From positions 80,532 to 144,531 of the forward strand of contig NZ_SNUB01000008.1 of NCBI RefSeq assembly GCF_004378355.1: DNA of 64,000 nt. The letters run 5' to 3'. The notes below the pieces were generated by a model, which saw only the letters and a list, made by a program, of their open reading frames with translations, did not search any database and was not told the origin of the DNA. The position numbers were made by a program, and so were the translations under genes. The stretch is from Psychromonas algicola. GTDB lineage: Bacteria > Pseudomonadota > Gammaproteobacteria > Enterobacterales > Psychromonadaceae. Below, piece after piece: positions 8,582 through 19,694 of this stretch. Position 1 is the stretch's first letter. Every line of letters starts with the position of its first letter.

Positions 8582-9109
8582 TTACTCTTTCGCTTCATTT
8601 TGTATGCTTAACATAGTAGAGATAACGTGATCAGCTGCTATGGTTCTTAATTCTCTGGTGATTAACTCTGTTTCACGTGATTTTGCCAATGCTTCAGATG
8701 AATCATTTAAAAAATCTCGATAAATATTTACTGTAAAATCTTTTGCAGTGAAATTAGGCATTTTTAATGAATATTTCATTGTAAAACCAATTTCAGTTTC
8801 AGCACTTAATGCTGTGGCATATAAAGAGATAGTACGTGAAGAGCGTTGTTCTGGTTTTAGTGTGAGTACTGTTGCATTCTCGTTGGGTTGCTCAAGAATT
8901 TTAATGCCGGCCCCTCGTAAACGAAGCTTAACTAAACGCGTTAATTCACCATTAGGTTGACTGGTTTTAATATATATTTCAGGAAATTTTTCTACTAAAC
9001 CATCGTTATGTTTTAAGTGAAATCCACATCCGCTTAATAATACTGAAAATACTAAAGTCGCTGTAAGCAGAATGTTACGATAAAAAACTCGAGAATAAGA
9101 TGAATGCAT
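8582..9109 (-). CDS. lptE: LPS-assembly lipoprotein LptE
   Basis: 175 residues. The signal sequence ends in a lipobox (VFSVLLSGC) at about residues 20-28, followed by GFHLKH, the usual start of mature LptE (formerly RlpB). It plugs the LptD barrel in the outer membrane and helps deliver lipopolysaccharide to the surface. LRGAGIKIL and the later RETELITREL stretch are family-like. It sits just downstream of leuS and upstream of holA in the usual order. A strong hairpin separates it from leuS, so part of its expression may depend on read-through or on a promoter in 9110-9172. Confidence 0.92.
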   Translation of the reverse strand: MHSSYSRVFYRNILLTATLVFSVLLSGCGFHLKHNDGLVEKFPEIYIKTSQPNGELTRLVKLRLRGAGIKILEQPNENATVLTLKPEQRSSRTISLYATALSAETEIGFTMKYSLKMPNFTAKDFTVNIYRDFLNDSSEALAKSRETELITRELRTIAADHVISTMLSIQNEAKE

Positions 9110-9172
9110 AAAAAGCCTGTTTGAGTTGGATCGGGTTATAAGAAGTATTATGACAAGCTCTCATTAAAAATA

Positions 9173-9200
9173 AACCTCTTATCTGCAAAGATAAGAGGTT
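9173..9200 (-). terminator. Hairpin terminator or attenuator between leuS and lptE
   Basis: AACCTCTTATCT, loop, AGATAAGAGGTT: 12-base perfect arms with a four-base loop. On the minus strand it is followed by TTATTTTTAATG, so it can end leuS transcripts. The plus strand also has a short T run. Confidence 0.8.
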
Positions 9201-9260
9201 TTAGTTAATAATGATTTATTATTAATAGAGCGTTACTTCGTGCTTAAATTAATTAATAAC

Positions 9261-11924
<2,664 letters not shown>

Positions 11925-12087
11925 TTATGATCAATGAAGCTAAAAAATTTAAACTTTTTCGGTTATTTATAGCCCAACAGTCAATGTTGATACATTTTTT
12001 GTTATGAATTAGTGTTTTTTGTCCTTAAATATCAAATGTATTAGCAAACAGAATTAACGTTATTTAAGTTTAATTACCGGAGGTTAC

Positions 12088-12711
12088 ATGCATGGGGCAT
12101 ATAAAAACGTTTTAATAAATGATGATGAATATGCAATGTTATCTGAAATGTTATTAGATACAGAAACTACCAATGATAAGGGCCTTAAGTACGATATATC
12201 GGGTCAAAGTGGTAAAGATAAATTATTATTTCAACTTGCATTCGCAGATGATTTACAACTAGTTGCAAATTATGCTGATCATTATTTAGTTTTTCCTGTG
12301 CAAATTGAAAGAGGGGATTTTTCGAACTTTAGCTTAACTGTAAAATCACCTAATATTTTTGAAACTGGTGAACATCTACGTTCTTGGCGTTTACCCGCGA
12401 ATCAAAAAATGAGTATCGTAAATAATAAAGGTGAAAAATTACCTTATTGTATTAAAGATTTGTCTGCTTCAGGTATTTCTTTATTAATTGATAAGCAACA
12501 AGCTAAAGAGTTCCCTCTGACCTTGCAGGATACTTATTTACAGTTACCTAATCGAAAGCGTCTTGCTATTTCAGGATCTAAGATTCGTCGAGTTGACGAG
12601 CAAACCATGGCTTATTCATTGGAAGACTCAACTGAAGATGACGTATTAGATTGCTTAACTGAGTATTTATTTGAATGCCATGCAGAACAACATGGTAGAA
12701 GGCTTGAATAG
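12088..12711 (+). CDS. PilZ-domain-like protein, probable c-di-GMP effector
   Basis: 207 residues. The strong ribosome site GGAGG lies upstream of the ATG. The N-terminal half (to about residue 95) resembles the YcgR-type flanking domain. The C-terminal half has a PilZ-like layout: HLRSWRLPAN, giving RxxR where the classical motif is RxxxR, then IKDLSASGISLLID, matching the D/NxSxxG motif about 30 residues later. PilZ domains bind c-di-GMP through these two motifs. Because the arginine motif is one residue short, binding should be treated as likely but unproven. There is no signal peptide, so it is cytoplasmic. It is divergent from leuS and followed by tRNA-Ser. Together with the GGDEF-EAL gene at 522 it points to c-di-GMP signalling, but the two are not linked in an operon. 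Confidence 0.7.
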   Translation: MHGAYKNVLINDDEYAMLSEMLLDTETTNDKGLKYDISGQSGKDKLLFQLAFADDLQLVANYADHYLVFPVQIERGDFSNFSLTVKSPNIFETGEHLRSWRLPANQKMSIVNNKGEKLPYCIKDLSASGISLLIDKQQAKEFPLTLQDTYLQLPNRKRLAISGSKIRRVDEQTMAYSLEDSTEDDVLDCLTEYLFECHAEQHGRRLE

Positions 12712-12854
12712 ATTTAAGTAATTGTTTTGTATAAAACTTAATCTTGATGTTGTTTATTTGAACTTTTTGTTTGTTTATTCGGCAAGTGATTTTTTTTTAT
12801 TAAAATATACTTTACAAGCAAGGATCAAAGTCTGTATTATTCACCTCGTTCTGC

Positions 12855-12945
12855 GGAGGGGTGGCAGAGCGGCTGAATGCACTGGTCTTGAAAACCAGCG
12901 AGGGTTAATAGCTCTCCGAGAGTTCAAATCTCTCCTCCTCCGCCA
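12855..12945 (+). tRNA. tRNA-Ser (anticodon UGA)
   Basis: 91 bases with encoded CCA at 12943-12945. The acceptor arms GGAGGGG and CTCCTCC pair with one G-U. The anticodon stem CTGGT/ACCAG frames a loop containing TGA. A long variable arm (GAGGGTTAATAGCTCTC) is typical of class II serine tRNAs. The T arm is GAGAG-TTCAAAT-CTCTC. The discriminator base is G73, as required by SerRS. It reads UCA and, by wobble, other UCN codons. It is followed by tail-like repeats and a terminator. Confidence 0.97.
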
Positions 12946-12955
12946 CATTTAGAAA

Positions 12956-12988
12956 AGTCCGTATATCGAAAGATATTCGGAATTTTTG
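12956..12988 (+). terminator. Terminator after tRNA-Ser
   Basis: GTCCGTATATC, loop GAAA, GATATTCGGAA, then TTTTT. There is one mismatch in the stem. It is the first of two similarly built GAAA-loop terminators downstream of the tRNA. Confidence 0.75.
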
Positions 12989-13009
12989 CTTTTATAGATT
13001 TAATGAAGA

Positions 13010-13180
13010 TTCAATCTCTCCTACATCGACTGCCATATTTGAAAAGGCTCATTACTGAAAGGTGATGAGCCTTTTTGCTTTCTGGTAGTTTAAAAAATTC
13101 AATCTTTCCTACGTCATCTGCCTTTTGCTATTAGCTTTTCGCGTGTTCAAATCTATTCAGCGTTCATTGCCATATTTAGA
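13010..13180 (+). repeat. Degenerate tandem copies of the tRNA-Ser 3' end
   Basis: After the real tRNA tail (TTCAAATCTCTCC, ending CGCCACATTTAGAAAAG), three decayed versions follow. One starts near 13010 (TTCAATCTCTCCTAC, then TGCCATATTTGAAAAG). One starts near 13099 (TTCAATCTTTCCTACG, then TGCCTTTTGC). One starts near 13146 (TTCAAATCTATTCAG, then TGCCATATTTAGA). The first copy also repeats the terminator-like segment with a GAAA loop and TTTTTGCTTT. They lack acceptor and anticodon 5' halves, so they are not tRNA genes. They could be scars of repeated integration at the tRNA end or leftovers of a decayed tRNA array. Confidence 0.65.
13042..13076 (+). terminator. Second GAAA-loop terminator in the tRNA-tail repeats
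   Basis: AAAAGGCTCATTACT, loop GAAA, GGTGATGAGCC then TTTTT. The stem is complete when two G-U pairs are allowed. It lies in the first degenerate tRNA-tail copy and mirrors the position of the terminator at 12956-12988. Confidence 0.85.
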
Positions 13181-13182
13181 TA

Positions 13183-14985
13183 TTATCGTTTAGGAAATAA
13201 TGGATTTTTGATTGGCTCTCCTAAAACAGGCAGCAAACGTTCACTGGTATCTTGGTAGCCAATGTTAAAACGAACTCTGTTGACGCATATTTTTTCTACC
13301 GATTTAGCTAATAAATCAAAGATTTTAAAGCGAGAAGCTAGTTCTGGGAATTGTGCTTGATAATTAATAATTCTTTGCGTGAGTAATTGATAAAAGCTTT
13401 CTTCACTATAGTTAAGTTCATTTTTTAAATGAGGTGATACAAAACGTAATACAGTGACAAAATGTCCAGTATATAAATCATGCAGTAAATATTGAGGTGG
13501 TAACTTTGTAAGTTGCTGCGCAATGTGCTCTGGTAATTCCGCATGTTCTGGAAAATCCTGATCCACAATACGTAAATCTCCATGAAAATCTTTGATCGCT
13601 AATCCTGAAGGGATATGGTTTTCCATTAACAATGTTAGATTCTGTCCATGAGAAACTAAGGCAATACCATATCGACACATTAAATGATAAAGCGGAACCA
13701 CAGTCGTATCAAACAACTTAGTTAACCAGCTTTCCACATCAAGTCCACTTGCTTGAATATATTTCGAGATCAAGCTATTACCTTTTGTATCGCTTTGCAT
13801 TAATACTGCTGCTAATTTATCTTGTTGATTGCCTATTAAAATAGCTGCAGGACTTTCTCTTAATATGACGCCTAGCATTTCATTGTAACGGTAAGGTGTT
13901 TCATTAATATCCTGTTGGTTTGGGTTAGTTACATGAATTCCTGCCCATTCTTTTAATACCTTAAAGTTAGCCTTTCGAAGAAAAGTATCTTGGTCACATC
14001 GTTGTTGGATAAAGTTTGATAACTCAGCGCCGGAAGTAATGTATTTACCTGGAATACCACGATAACAAGATGTATTTAAGATAGTGATCGGTAATTTAAC
14101 ATCGTTATTATTAGGCCTGCTTACATTGGATAATGTTCGAATAGATTGTTGTGCTTGATAAAAATCGCCCGTAATACCTAAATCGATAATGCTGTTATCT
14201 GCAAATAAAGCAGTAAATTGAGAAACGATAAAATGTTCAAATTGCCAAGGATGAGTAGGGATGATCCAATATTCGTCAATTTCTGCATTAAGAGTACTTA
14301 ATGTTTTAAAGAGCGCATTTATTTGCTGTTCTGACATCATCTCATTCAACATATGAATGACAAGTTGCTCGTGACTTTCTTGGTTGTTATTTTCGATACC
14401 CACGGTCGTCATTGTTTTTTTAATAGCTATAAAATGTAATTGAAAACGATTTGCAAACTCTGGCGCATATCGCTGTAATTCTTTTGTTCCCCACCCAAGA
14501 CGACCTTTATTGGCTAATGCTTTTGGATGTCCTCTTAATACTGCTTGTAATGCGACACCCGATAAATTAAGCAATGTGGATTCAGAATGTGTCTGTAATG
14601 ATTGCATTGATTGTAAATCTGAATACAAAGTTTGCTGAATTTCTTCAATGAGATTACCTAAAATAATTTCATCTAATCCTATTTCCTTAGCAATATCTTT
14701 AATTAATTCAGATGTGTTAATATTTTTTTCGCCATTTCTAATAAGAGATATTTCATCAATTAAGATATTTCCCCATATATGCTCTTGTGCATTAAATTCC
14801 CAAATCGCTGTGCTTGAAATCCATTGATAAGATTGCTGGTAACCACTTTTATTATTTAATTCGTTCTTAGAAATTGTTTTTTTCAATTCAATAATAAGTA
14901 GCTCTTCATAATGTAATTCACTAATGATTTTAGCGTTGAGTTGATTATTAACTTGCTGCCATTGTTGTTGATTTATTTCTAGCAT
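13183..14985 (-). CDS. iucC: IucA/IucC-family siderophore synthetase, IucC-like
   Basis: 600 residues, the normal size of an NRPS-independent siderophore (NIS) synthetase. These enzymes adenylate a citrate-type carboxylate and condense it with an amine. VLRGHPKALANKGRLGWGTKEL with RYAPEFANRFQLHFIA is the family nucleotide-binding block, and ILRESPAAILIGNQ and LVSHGQNLTLLMENHIPSGLAIKDFHGDLRI (split here by context) are the C-terminal FhuF-like features. With the divergent iucA-iucB fusion and iucD it completes an aerobactin-type set, where the IucC-type enzyme adds the second acetyl-hydroxylysine. The IucA versus IucC assignment rests on context and the fusion partner, not on alignment. AAAGGT precedes the ATG. 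Its promoter faces away from the fusion gene through a region with two Fur-like operators. Its 3' end abuts the tRNA-tail repeats. Confidence 0.85.
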   Translation of the reverse strand: MLEINQQQWQQVNNQLNAKIISELHYEELLIIELKKTISKNELNNKSGYQQSYQWISSTAIWEFNAQEHIWGNILIDEISLIRNGEKNINTSELIKDIAKEIGLDEIILGNLIEEIQQTLYSDLQSMQSLQTHSESTLLNLSGVALQAVLRGHPKALANKGRLGWGTKELQRYAPEFANRFQLHFIAIKKTMTTVGIENNNQESHEQLVIHMLNEMMSEQQINALFKTLSTLNAEIDEYWIIPTHPWQFEHFIVSQFTALFADNSIIDLGITGDFYQAQQSIRTLSNVSRPNNNDVKLPITILNTSCYRGIPGKYITSGAELSNFIQQRCDQDTFLRKANFKVLKEWAGIHVTNPNQQDINETPYRYNEMLGVILRESPAAILIGNQQDKLAAVLMQSDTKGNSLISKYIQASGLDVESWLTKLFDTTVVPLYHLMCRYGIALVSHGQNLTLLMENHIPSGLAIKDFHGDLRIVDQDFPEHAELPEHIAQQLTKLPPQYLLHDLYTGHFVTVLRFVSPHLKNELNYSEESFYQLLTQRIINYQAQFPELASRFKIFDLLAKSVEKICVNRVRFNIGYQDTSERLLPVLGEPIKNPLFPKR

Positions 14986-15046
14986 TTGTGACCTTTTTAA
15001 TGAATGAAATAGGAGATTTTAAACTTTTAAAAAATATCTTTTAAAT

Positions 15047-15065
15047 CTTAATGACAACTATTATC
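15047..15065. promoter_or_regulatory. Fur-like operator in the iucC / iucA-iucB divergent region
   Basis: CTTAATGACAACTATTATC matches about 13 of 19 positions of the Fur consensus GATAATGATAATCATTATC by eye. The same CTTAATGAyA core recurs at 19600 and 33247, both upstream of iron-related genes. Confidence 0.6.
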
Positions 15066-15067
15066 AA

Positions 15068-15103
15068 TTGTAATATCATTTAATGCAAATGATAATTAAT
15101 ATC
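15068..15103 (+). promoter_or_regulatory. Promoter with overlapping Fur box for iucA-iucB
   Basis: TTGTAA at 15068-15073 and GATAAT at 15091-15096 with a 17-base spacer form a reasonable sigma-70 promoter. The -10 lies inside GCAAATGATAATTAATATC (15085-15103), which matches about 15 of 19 positions of the Fur box. Repression by iron-loaded Fur would block polymerase directly. Confidence 0.7.
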
Positions 15104-15217
15104 AAAACCTGTACTGAGAGCATTCAAATATATTTCTGCAGGTTATAAAAAATAATTTTTGGATTTAATGCATTCAATATTGGATATGTTTTTTAGAAGA
15201 ACAAAAGGGTTTAAATA

Positions 15218-18022
15218 ATGCTTTACAGCTATACAGAACGATTAGCGTTAACTGGTTTTCTTAATGCTTTATTAAATGAGTGGAAAGGGTATGAAAAAAA
15301 TAACAATGAAATCTTGATAAGTAGTGAAAATACAATCTTAGTATTACCATTATTGCATGACTCTTTAGTACAGCGATTTAGTTTTGAATGGCCTGCTCAT
15401 ATTCGTAATGAAGGACAAGATAAAGTAATGGGTTTTCAGGATGTGATTTCATTTATTTGCAATCATTCGAGTATTCGCGAGAACTATAGCGAAGATAAAA
15501 TAGCACAATTTAAAGAACAAGTTTTTGCTAGTGAATCACACATGTCTGATGTGGTTAAATATCGTAAAACACCAATTAGCATTGATGGTTTTATAGCTGC
15601 AGAACAAAGCTTAGTTGGAGGACATAACTTACATCCCGCAAGTAAAACGCATAAAGGTTGGGATCAACAGCAAGCAAAGCAGTTCAGTCCAGATTATGCT
15701 GATGAATTTTCATTACATTGGTATTTTATTAAGAGCGAATTGATCGCTGGTGAAAGCGCTGTTAGTGAAGCTGAAGGGCTGATTACCCCTTTAAATGAAT
15801 TGTTATTACAAAGTTATCAAGACGCTGGTATTAGCAAAAAAATACCCAACGGCTTTATTCCTTACCCAGTACATCCATTTCAAGCAGAAGTGTTAGCTAA
15901 ACATAATGATATTCAAAAATATATTAATGATGGCTTGATTGTAGAAATTGGCTCTCAAGGACGAGCTTGGCGTGCAACGTCTTCAACTCGTGCTTTATGG
16001 CAGCAAGGTAGTCGTTGGATGTTGAAGTTTTCTTTAGCGGTAAAACTAACTAATTCTATTCGTCATTTATCAACAACCGAATTATCTCGTGGTGTGTTAT
16101 TTAAACAAGTAAGCAGTGAATTAGCTGGCGCAGAATTTAATCAACGTTTTCCTCGTTTTAATGTGTTGCAAGAACCTGCGTGGTGTGGATTAAAAGGCAT
16201 TGATGGTGAGTTAATTTTAGATAGCTTATTTTGTTGGCGAGAAAATCTGTATTTAACAGGAAAAGAGCCAACCGTTACCTTAGCAACAATGACGCAGGAA
16301 GATGAAGAAGGCAGTAATCCAATTGCGCGACTTGTTAATGAATTAGCGACGACACGTAACATATCAATCCCAGTGGCAAGTAGTATTTGGTTTGAACACT
16401 TCTTAGAAAATGTGATTAAACCCGTTACGGTTGCACGAGGTGATTATGGCATCGTGATGCTTGCTCACCAACAAAATTTATTGGTTACCTTGAAAGATAG
16501 TTTACCTGTTGGAGGGGCTTTTAGAGATTGCCAAGGCACAGGATATACAGATACAGCACTTATTCGTTTTCCATTATTGAAGAAAAATAAGCCTGCTCTT
16601 TTTTTAGAAAATGAAGCTGTTAATCCCTATTTTAGTTATTACTTAATTCTTAATTCATTAAATAGTGTCATTGCTGCGCTGTCTATTCAATTAGATGAAA
16701 AAGAGAGCTTTAGCTTAATACGTATGAGTCAAAACTTATGGCGTCAACTTGCACAGCATAGTTTTTACGACACTTCTTTTTATCACTATTTGTTTCAAGC
16801 TGAAAACCTAACCATTAAAGGTAATTTCTTTTGTTTTTTAGATGTCGAAAATGAAACTGAATTAAAGGATTCCAGTAAAATTTATGTTGGTACAACAAAC
16901 CCTTACCAATTAACGACTCTTGAATCAGATCGCGTTACTTATAAGCCAATATTGTTTGATAAAGCTGACTCACAAGAAAAAAAGACAGGGTTAAAATTAA
17001 TATTTACTAAGCAAAAACAACAATTTAGTGTTGAATCAAGTCGAGAAAAATGGGACTTTAAATGGTTTGTTAATAATAATGGCTGCTATGTATTATCCCA
17101 GGGTGAAGAGGGAATACTATCGACCCAAAATAATCCTTTTAGTTTATTGATTGGCACTAAAATGTCTCCTAAACAATGGCTTAATGTTCTTGAATATTGT
17201 TTTGAAGGTTTGATTGAACTTGAAGGCGTTGAGCAAGACTTTGTTAAATCACTGTCTGTCAGTACAAGTATTTGGTCACAATTTACGGATTGGCCGATTC
17301 CTAGTTGGGTTGAATTAGAAGCAGGCAACGTAATTTTAACGCGTAGTCAGTTTTTCCAATTTTCTGATATTTGGACCTTACCTCGCACAGTATTAAAAGA
17401 TCCACAAAGAGTGAAAGCTGCTAATGGTATTGATCACCCAGTTAGGCCTGAACAGCCTGAAGGCGTTTTCTTTCAGCGTTATGTTTATCCATTACAACGC
17501 GTTATTACTCTTCGATGTGCTGATGTACTAAATGATACTGCTATTTTTAGCCATTGGCATAATAAGCCTAATGTTGCTCGTATGTGGGAACTAGCTGGTG
17601 ATCTATCTACTCATCGAGAGTATTTAACTAAACAAACTAATGATAAACATAGTATGGCTGTGATTGGTTATTTTGATGACGTTCCTTTTGGCTACTTTGA
17701 AGTGTATTGGGCTCCTGAAGATCGCCTTGGACCTTATTATGATTGTCAAGATTATGACCGTGGTGTGCATATGCTTGTAGGTAACGAGCTATTTCTTGGT
17801 CATAAGAGCTTTTTCAACTGGTCACGAGCGGTTATGCATGCGATTTTTGTGGATGAACAAGCTACTTTGAATATTATGGGAGAGCCACGGGCAGATAACC
17901 TTCATGTTGCTCGTATTACTAAAAATATTGGTATGAAAAAGTTAAAAGAGTTTGATTTTCCACATAAACGTTCAGCGTTAATGTGCTGCAGTCGAGCATC
18001 ATTTTTTAATTCATTCATTTAG
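15218..18022 (+). CDS. iucA/iucB: Fused siderophore synthetase and N-hydroxylysine acetyltransferase (IucA-IucB type)
   Basis: 934 residues, equal to an IucA (about 575-600) joined to an IucB (about 315-330). The N-terminal two thirds is a NIS synthetase: VGGHNLHPASKTHKGW from about residue 133, then GRAWRATSSTRALW, and later VARGDYGIVMLAHQQNLLV with GGAFRDCQGTGY. The last ~200 residues form a GNAT domain of the IucB/RhbD siderophore group: HWHNKPNVARMWELAGDL, GYFEVYWAPEDRLGPYYD, and GEPRADNLHVARITKNIGM near the end. One polypeptide should therefore acetylate N6-hydroxylysine and couple it to citrate in the cytoplasm. The frame is open throughout, with no sign of a stop or frameshift at the junction. 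AAAGGG precedes the ATG. iucD follows after 13 bases, so both are probably one transcript under the Fur-controlled promoter. Confidence 0.85.
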   Translation: MLYSYTERLALTGFLNALLNEWKGYEKNNNEILISSENTILVLPLLHDSLVQRFSFEWPAHIRNEGQDKVMGFQDVISFICNHSSIRENYSEDKIAQFKEQVFASESHMSDVVKYRKTPISIDGFIAAEQSLVGGHNLHPASKTHKGWDQQQAKQFSPDYADEFSLHWYFIKSELIAGESAVSEAEGLITPLNELLLQSYQDAGISKKIPNGFIPYPVHPFQAEVLAKHNDIQKYINDGLIVEIGSQGRAWRATSSTRALWQQGSRWMLKFSLAVKLTNSIRHLSTTELSRGVLFKQVSSELAGAEFNQRFPRFNVLQEPAWCGLKGIDGELILDSLFCWRENLYLTGKEPTVTLATMTQEDEEGSNPIARLVNELATTRNISIPVASSIWFEHFLENVIKPVTVARGDYGIVMLAHQQNLLVTLKDSLPVGGAFRDCQGTGYTDTALIRFPLLKKNKPALFLENEAVNPYFSYYLILNSLNSVIAALSIQLDEKESFSLIRMSQNLWRQLAQHSFYDTSFYHYLFQAENLTIKGNFFCFLDVENETELKDSSKIYVGTTNPYQLTTLESDRVTYKPILFDKADSQEKKTGLKLIFTKQKQQFSVESSREKWDFKWFVNNNGCYVLSQGEEGILSTQNNPFSLLIGTKMSPKQWLNVLEYCFEGLIELEGVEQDFVKSLSVSTSIWSQFTDWPIPSWVELEAGNVILTRSQFFQFSDIWTLPRTVLKDPQRVKAANGIDHPVRPEQPEGVFFQRYVYPLQRVITLRCADVLNDTAIFSHWHNKPNVARMWELAGDLSTHREYLTKQTNDKHSMAVIGYFDDVPFGYFEVYWAPEDRLGPYYDCQDYDRGVHMLVGNELFLGHKSFFNWSRAVMHAIFVDEQATLNIMGEPRADNLHVARITKNIGMKKLKEFDFPHKRSALMCCSRASFFNSFI

Positions 18023-18035
18023 GTAGGGAAATAAT

Positions 18036-19352
18036 ATGAAACAATTAACTGATTTGATAGGAGTAGGTGTTGGTCCTTTTAATCTAAGTGTTGCAGCGTT
18101 ACTTGAGCAAGTACCTCATTTATCGAGTCAGTTTTTCGATAATAAAAAAGAATTCGTTTGGCATGAAGGATTAATGCTACCTAACACTTATATGCAAACG
18201 TCATATTTGAAAGACTTGGTGACTGCTGTGGCACCTGAAAGCCCTTATAGCTTTATGTCTTATTTAGTCAAAAACAAAAAGTTTTATCGTTTTTTAAATA
18301 CTGAAATGCAAACTATAACTCGAGCTGAGTTTTCTGATTATTTGGCATGGACTGCAAAGCAAATTAATGGCATTCATTTTTCACATGCAGTGAAAGAAAT
18401 AAATCACGTTAACGATCGCTTTGTTGTGACGACTAGCCAAGGTGATTTTGAAGCTAAGAACTTATGTCTAGGTACTGGAAAGTCTGCTTATGTTCCTGAC
18501 TATTTAAAAGCTAACTTGGGAGATAACTGCTTTCATGCAAGTGAAATGGGGGTGCGTAATATTGACTTAACAGATAAAAAAGTAGTGTTAGTTGGTGGAG
18601 GGCAAACAGGCGCGGATATATTTTTAAATGCACTGCGTGGACATTGGGGTCAACCCTTGCAATTAGACTGGGTTTCTCGAAGAGCTAACTTTCAAGCATT
18701 AGATGAAGCTGCTTTTGCTAATGAATTTTTTGTTCCGCAATACGTTGAACAATTTTATCATCTTGACCCTAGTGTAAAAAAGCGCGAAGTGGATGCGCAA
18801 AAGTTAACTAGTGATGGTATTACTAGCGAAGCATTAAAAGCAATATATCAAGAACTATATGATAAGTTTGAAGTGCAAAAACAAGATAAATGGGTTCGCT
18901 TATTACCGCATCGTACTGTGACCTCGATGACGCAAAATTTTGATGGCTTTAATATAGAAGTTAAAAATAATTTAACTGGTTTTGAGGAAAAGCATACAGG
19001 TACCGTTGTTATATTAGCGACTGGCTTTGAAACTAAACTACCTGCCTGTTTAGCGCCTATCATGGATAAATTAAGTTTATGCGACGATGGATTGTTACAA
19101 CTTGACCAAAACTTTAAAGTACATTGGAAAGGAAATCCAGAAAATAGTATTTATGCCGTAAATGCTGGATTAGGTAGCCATGGAATCGCAGATCCTCAAT
19201 TGAGTTTAGCTGCGTGGAGATCGGCTAAAATTATTAATGATTTGGCTTCCGAATCTTGTTTTGATATTACCGAAAGTTGTAATGTGATGAACTGGGGAAC
19301 TGAAGAAACTATCATGCCTTTCTCTACGGCCAGTTTAATTTCTGTTGCTTAA
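18036..19352 (+). CDS. iucD: L-lysine N6-monooxygenase (siderophore hydroxylase, IucD type)
   Basis: 438 residues. This flavoenzyme uses NADPH and oxygen to hydroxylate the side-chain amine of lysine, the first step of aerobactin-type synthesis. GVGVGPFNLSVAALLEQ at the N-terminus is the FAD-binding loop. KVVLVGGGQTGADIFLNAL near residue 185 is the NADPH-binding loop, and VILATGFETKLPACL near 325 is the ATG-type motif of the family. FxWHEGLMLPNTYMQTSYLKDLVT is the conserved substrate-side segment. An ornithine-specific homologue cannot be excluded from sequence alone, but the aerobactin-like neighbours favour lysine. It follows the iucA-iucB fusion closely, with AGGTAGGGA as ribosome site. 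Confidence 0.9.
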   Translation: MKQLTDLIGVGVGPFNLSVAALLEQVPHLSSQFFDNKKEFVWHEGLMLPNTYMQTSYLKDLVTAVAPESPYSFMSYLVKNKKFYRFLNTEMQTITRAEFSDYLAWTAKQINGIHFSHAVKEINHVNDRFVVTTSQGDFEAKNLCLGTGKSAYVPDYLKANLGDNCFHASEMGVRNIDLTDKKVVLVGGGQTGADIFLNALRGHWGQPLQLDWVSRRANFQALDEAAFANEFFVPQYVEQFYHLDPSVKKREVDAQKLTSDGITSEALKAIYQELYDKFEVQKQDKWVRLLPHRTVTSMTQNFDGFNIEVKNNLTGFEEKHTGTVVILATGFETKLPACLAPIMDKLSLCDDGLLQLDQNFKVHWKGNPENSIYAVNAGLGSHGIADPQLSLAAWRSAKIINDLASESCFDITESCNVMNWGTEETIMPFSTASLISVA

Positions 19353-19419
19353 ATATAGGGGGTTAAAATAAGTTTTTATATACGTGCTGATATTGCCTTC
19401 GAAGTACTTGCGGTATATT

Positions 19420-19461
19420 TTTAACGCGAATAAAAGTAAATAATTTTTTATTCGCGTTAAA
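19420..19461. repeat. 16-base perfect inverted repeat after iucD
   Basis: TTTAACGCGAATAAAA and TTTTATTCGCGTTAAA are exact reverse complements with a 10-base loop. It would form a strong hairpin at the end of the iucD transcript. Only AACTTTCATT follows, without a classical T tract, so it may be a weak terminator, an mRNA-stabilising stem or a protein site. Confidence 0.75.
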
Positions 19462-19599
19462 CTTTCATTCAATTCTTTTCGCTATTAATAATTTAACATT
19501 AATTAATTCTTCCTTATTAAACAAATACTAATAGATGTATTTACCTTTCTAACAATACCTTTTTCAATTCTTAAAATTTTTTACAAATAAAATAAAGAT

Positions 19600-19618
19600 C
19601 TTAATGACAATTATTATT
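19600..19618. promoter_or_regulatory. Fur-like operator, distal site before the MFS gene
   Basis: CTTAATGACAATTATTATT matches about 14 of 19 consensus Fur positions by eye and shares the CTTAATGAyA core with the sites at 15047 and 33247. Confidence 0.6.
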
Positions 19619-19636
19619 ATTTAGATTAACATTCAT

Positions 19637-19655
19637 GGTAATGATATCCATTACC
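19637..19655. promoter_or_regulatory. Fur-like operator, proximal site before the MFS gene
   Basis: GGTAATGATATCCATTACC matches about 15 of 19 Fur consensus positions and is a near-perfect palindrome. It lies 39 bases before the chosen MFS start at 19695, which argues that the longer reading starting at 19635 is not used. Confidence 0.7.
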
Positions 19656-19694
19656 ATTTGGTGGGGCGATTCTTTAATTTTATTGGGGTTAAAA

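Larger units (their letters stand above)
19353..19694. other. Control region between iucD and the MFS exporter gene
   Basis: About 340 bases without a gene. It holds a long perfect inverted repeat (19420-19461), two Fur-like operators (19600-19618 and 19637-19655) and the ribosome site GGGG at 19685-19688. The iucD transcript probably ends here, and a second iron-regulated transcript starts for export and uptake. Confidence 0.6.

Noticed and set aside
12722..12952. 76-codon plus-strand ORF across the tRNA-Ser gene
   Set aside because: Its C-terminal half is simply the tRNA read as codons, and there is no ribosome site.
19635..19694. N-terminal extension of the MFS protein (20 codons)
   Set aside because: It would be translated through a near-perfect Fur-like palindrome and lacks a ribosome site. 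The ATG at 19695 is better.
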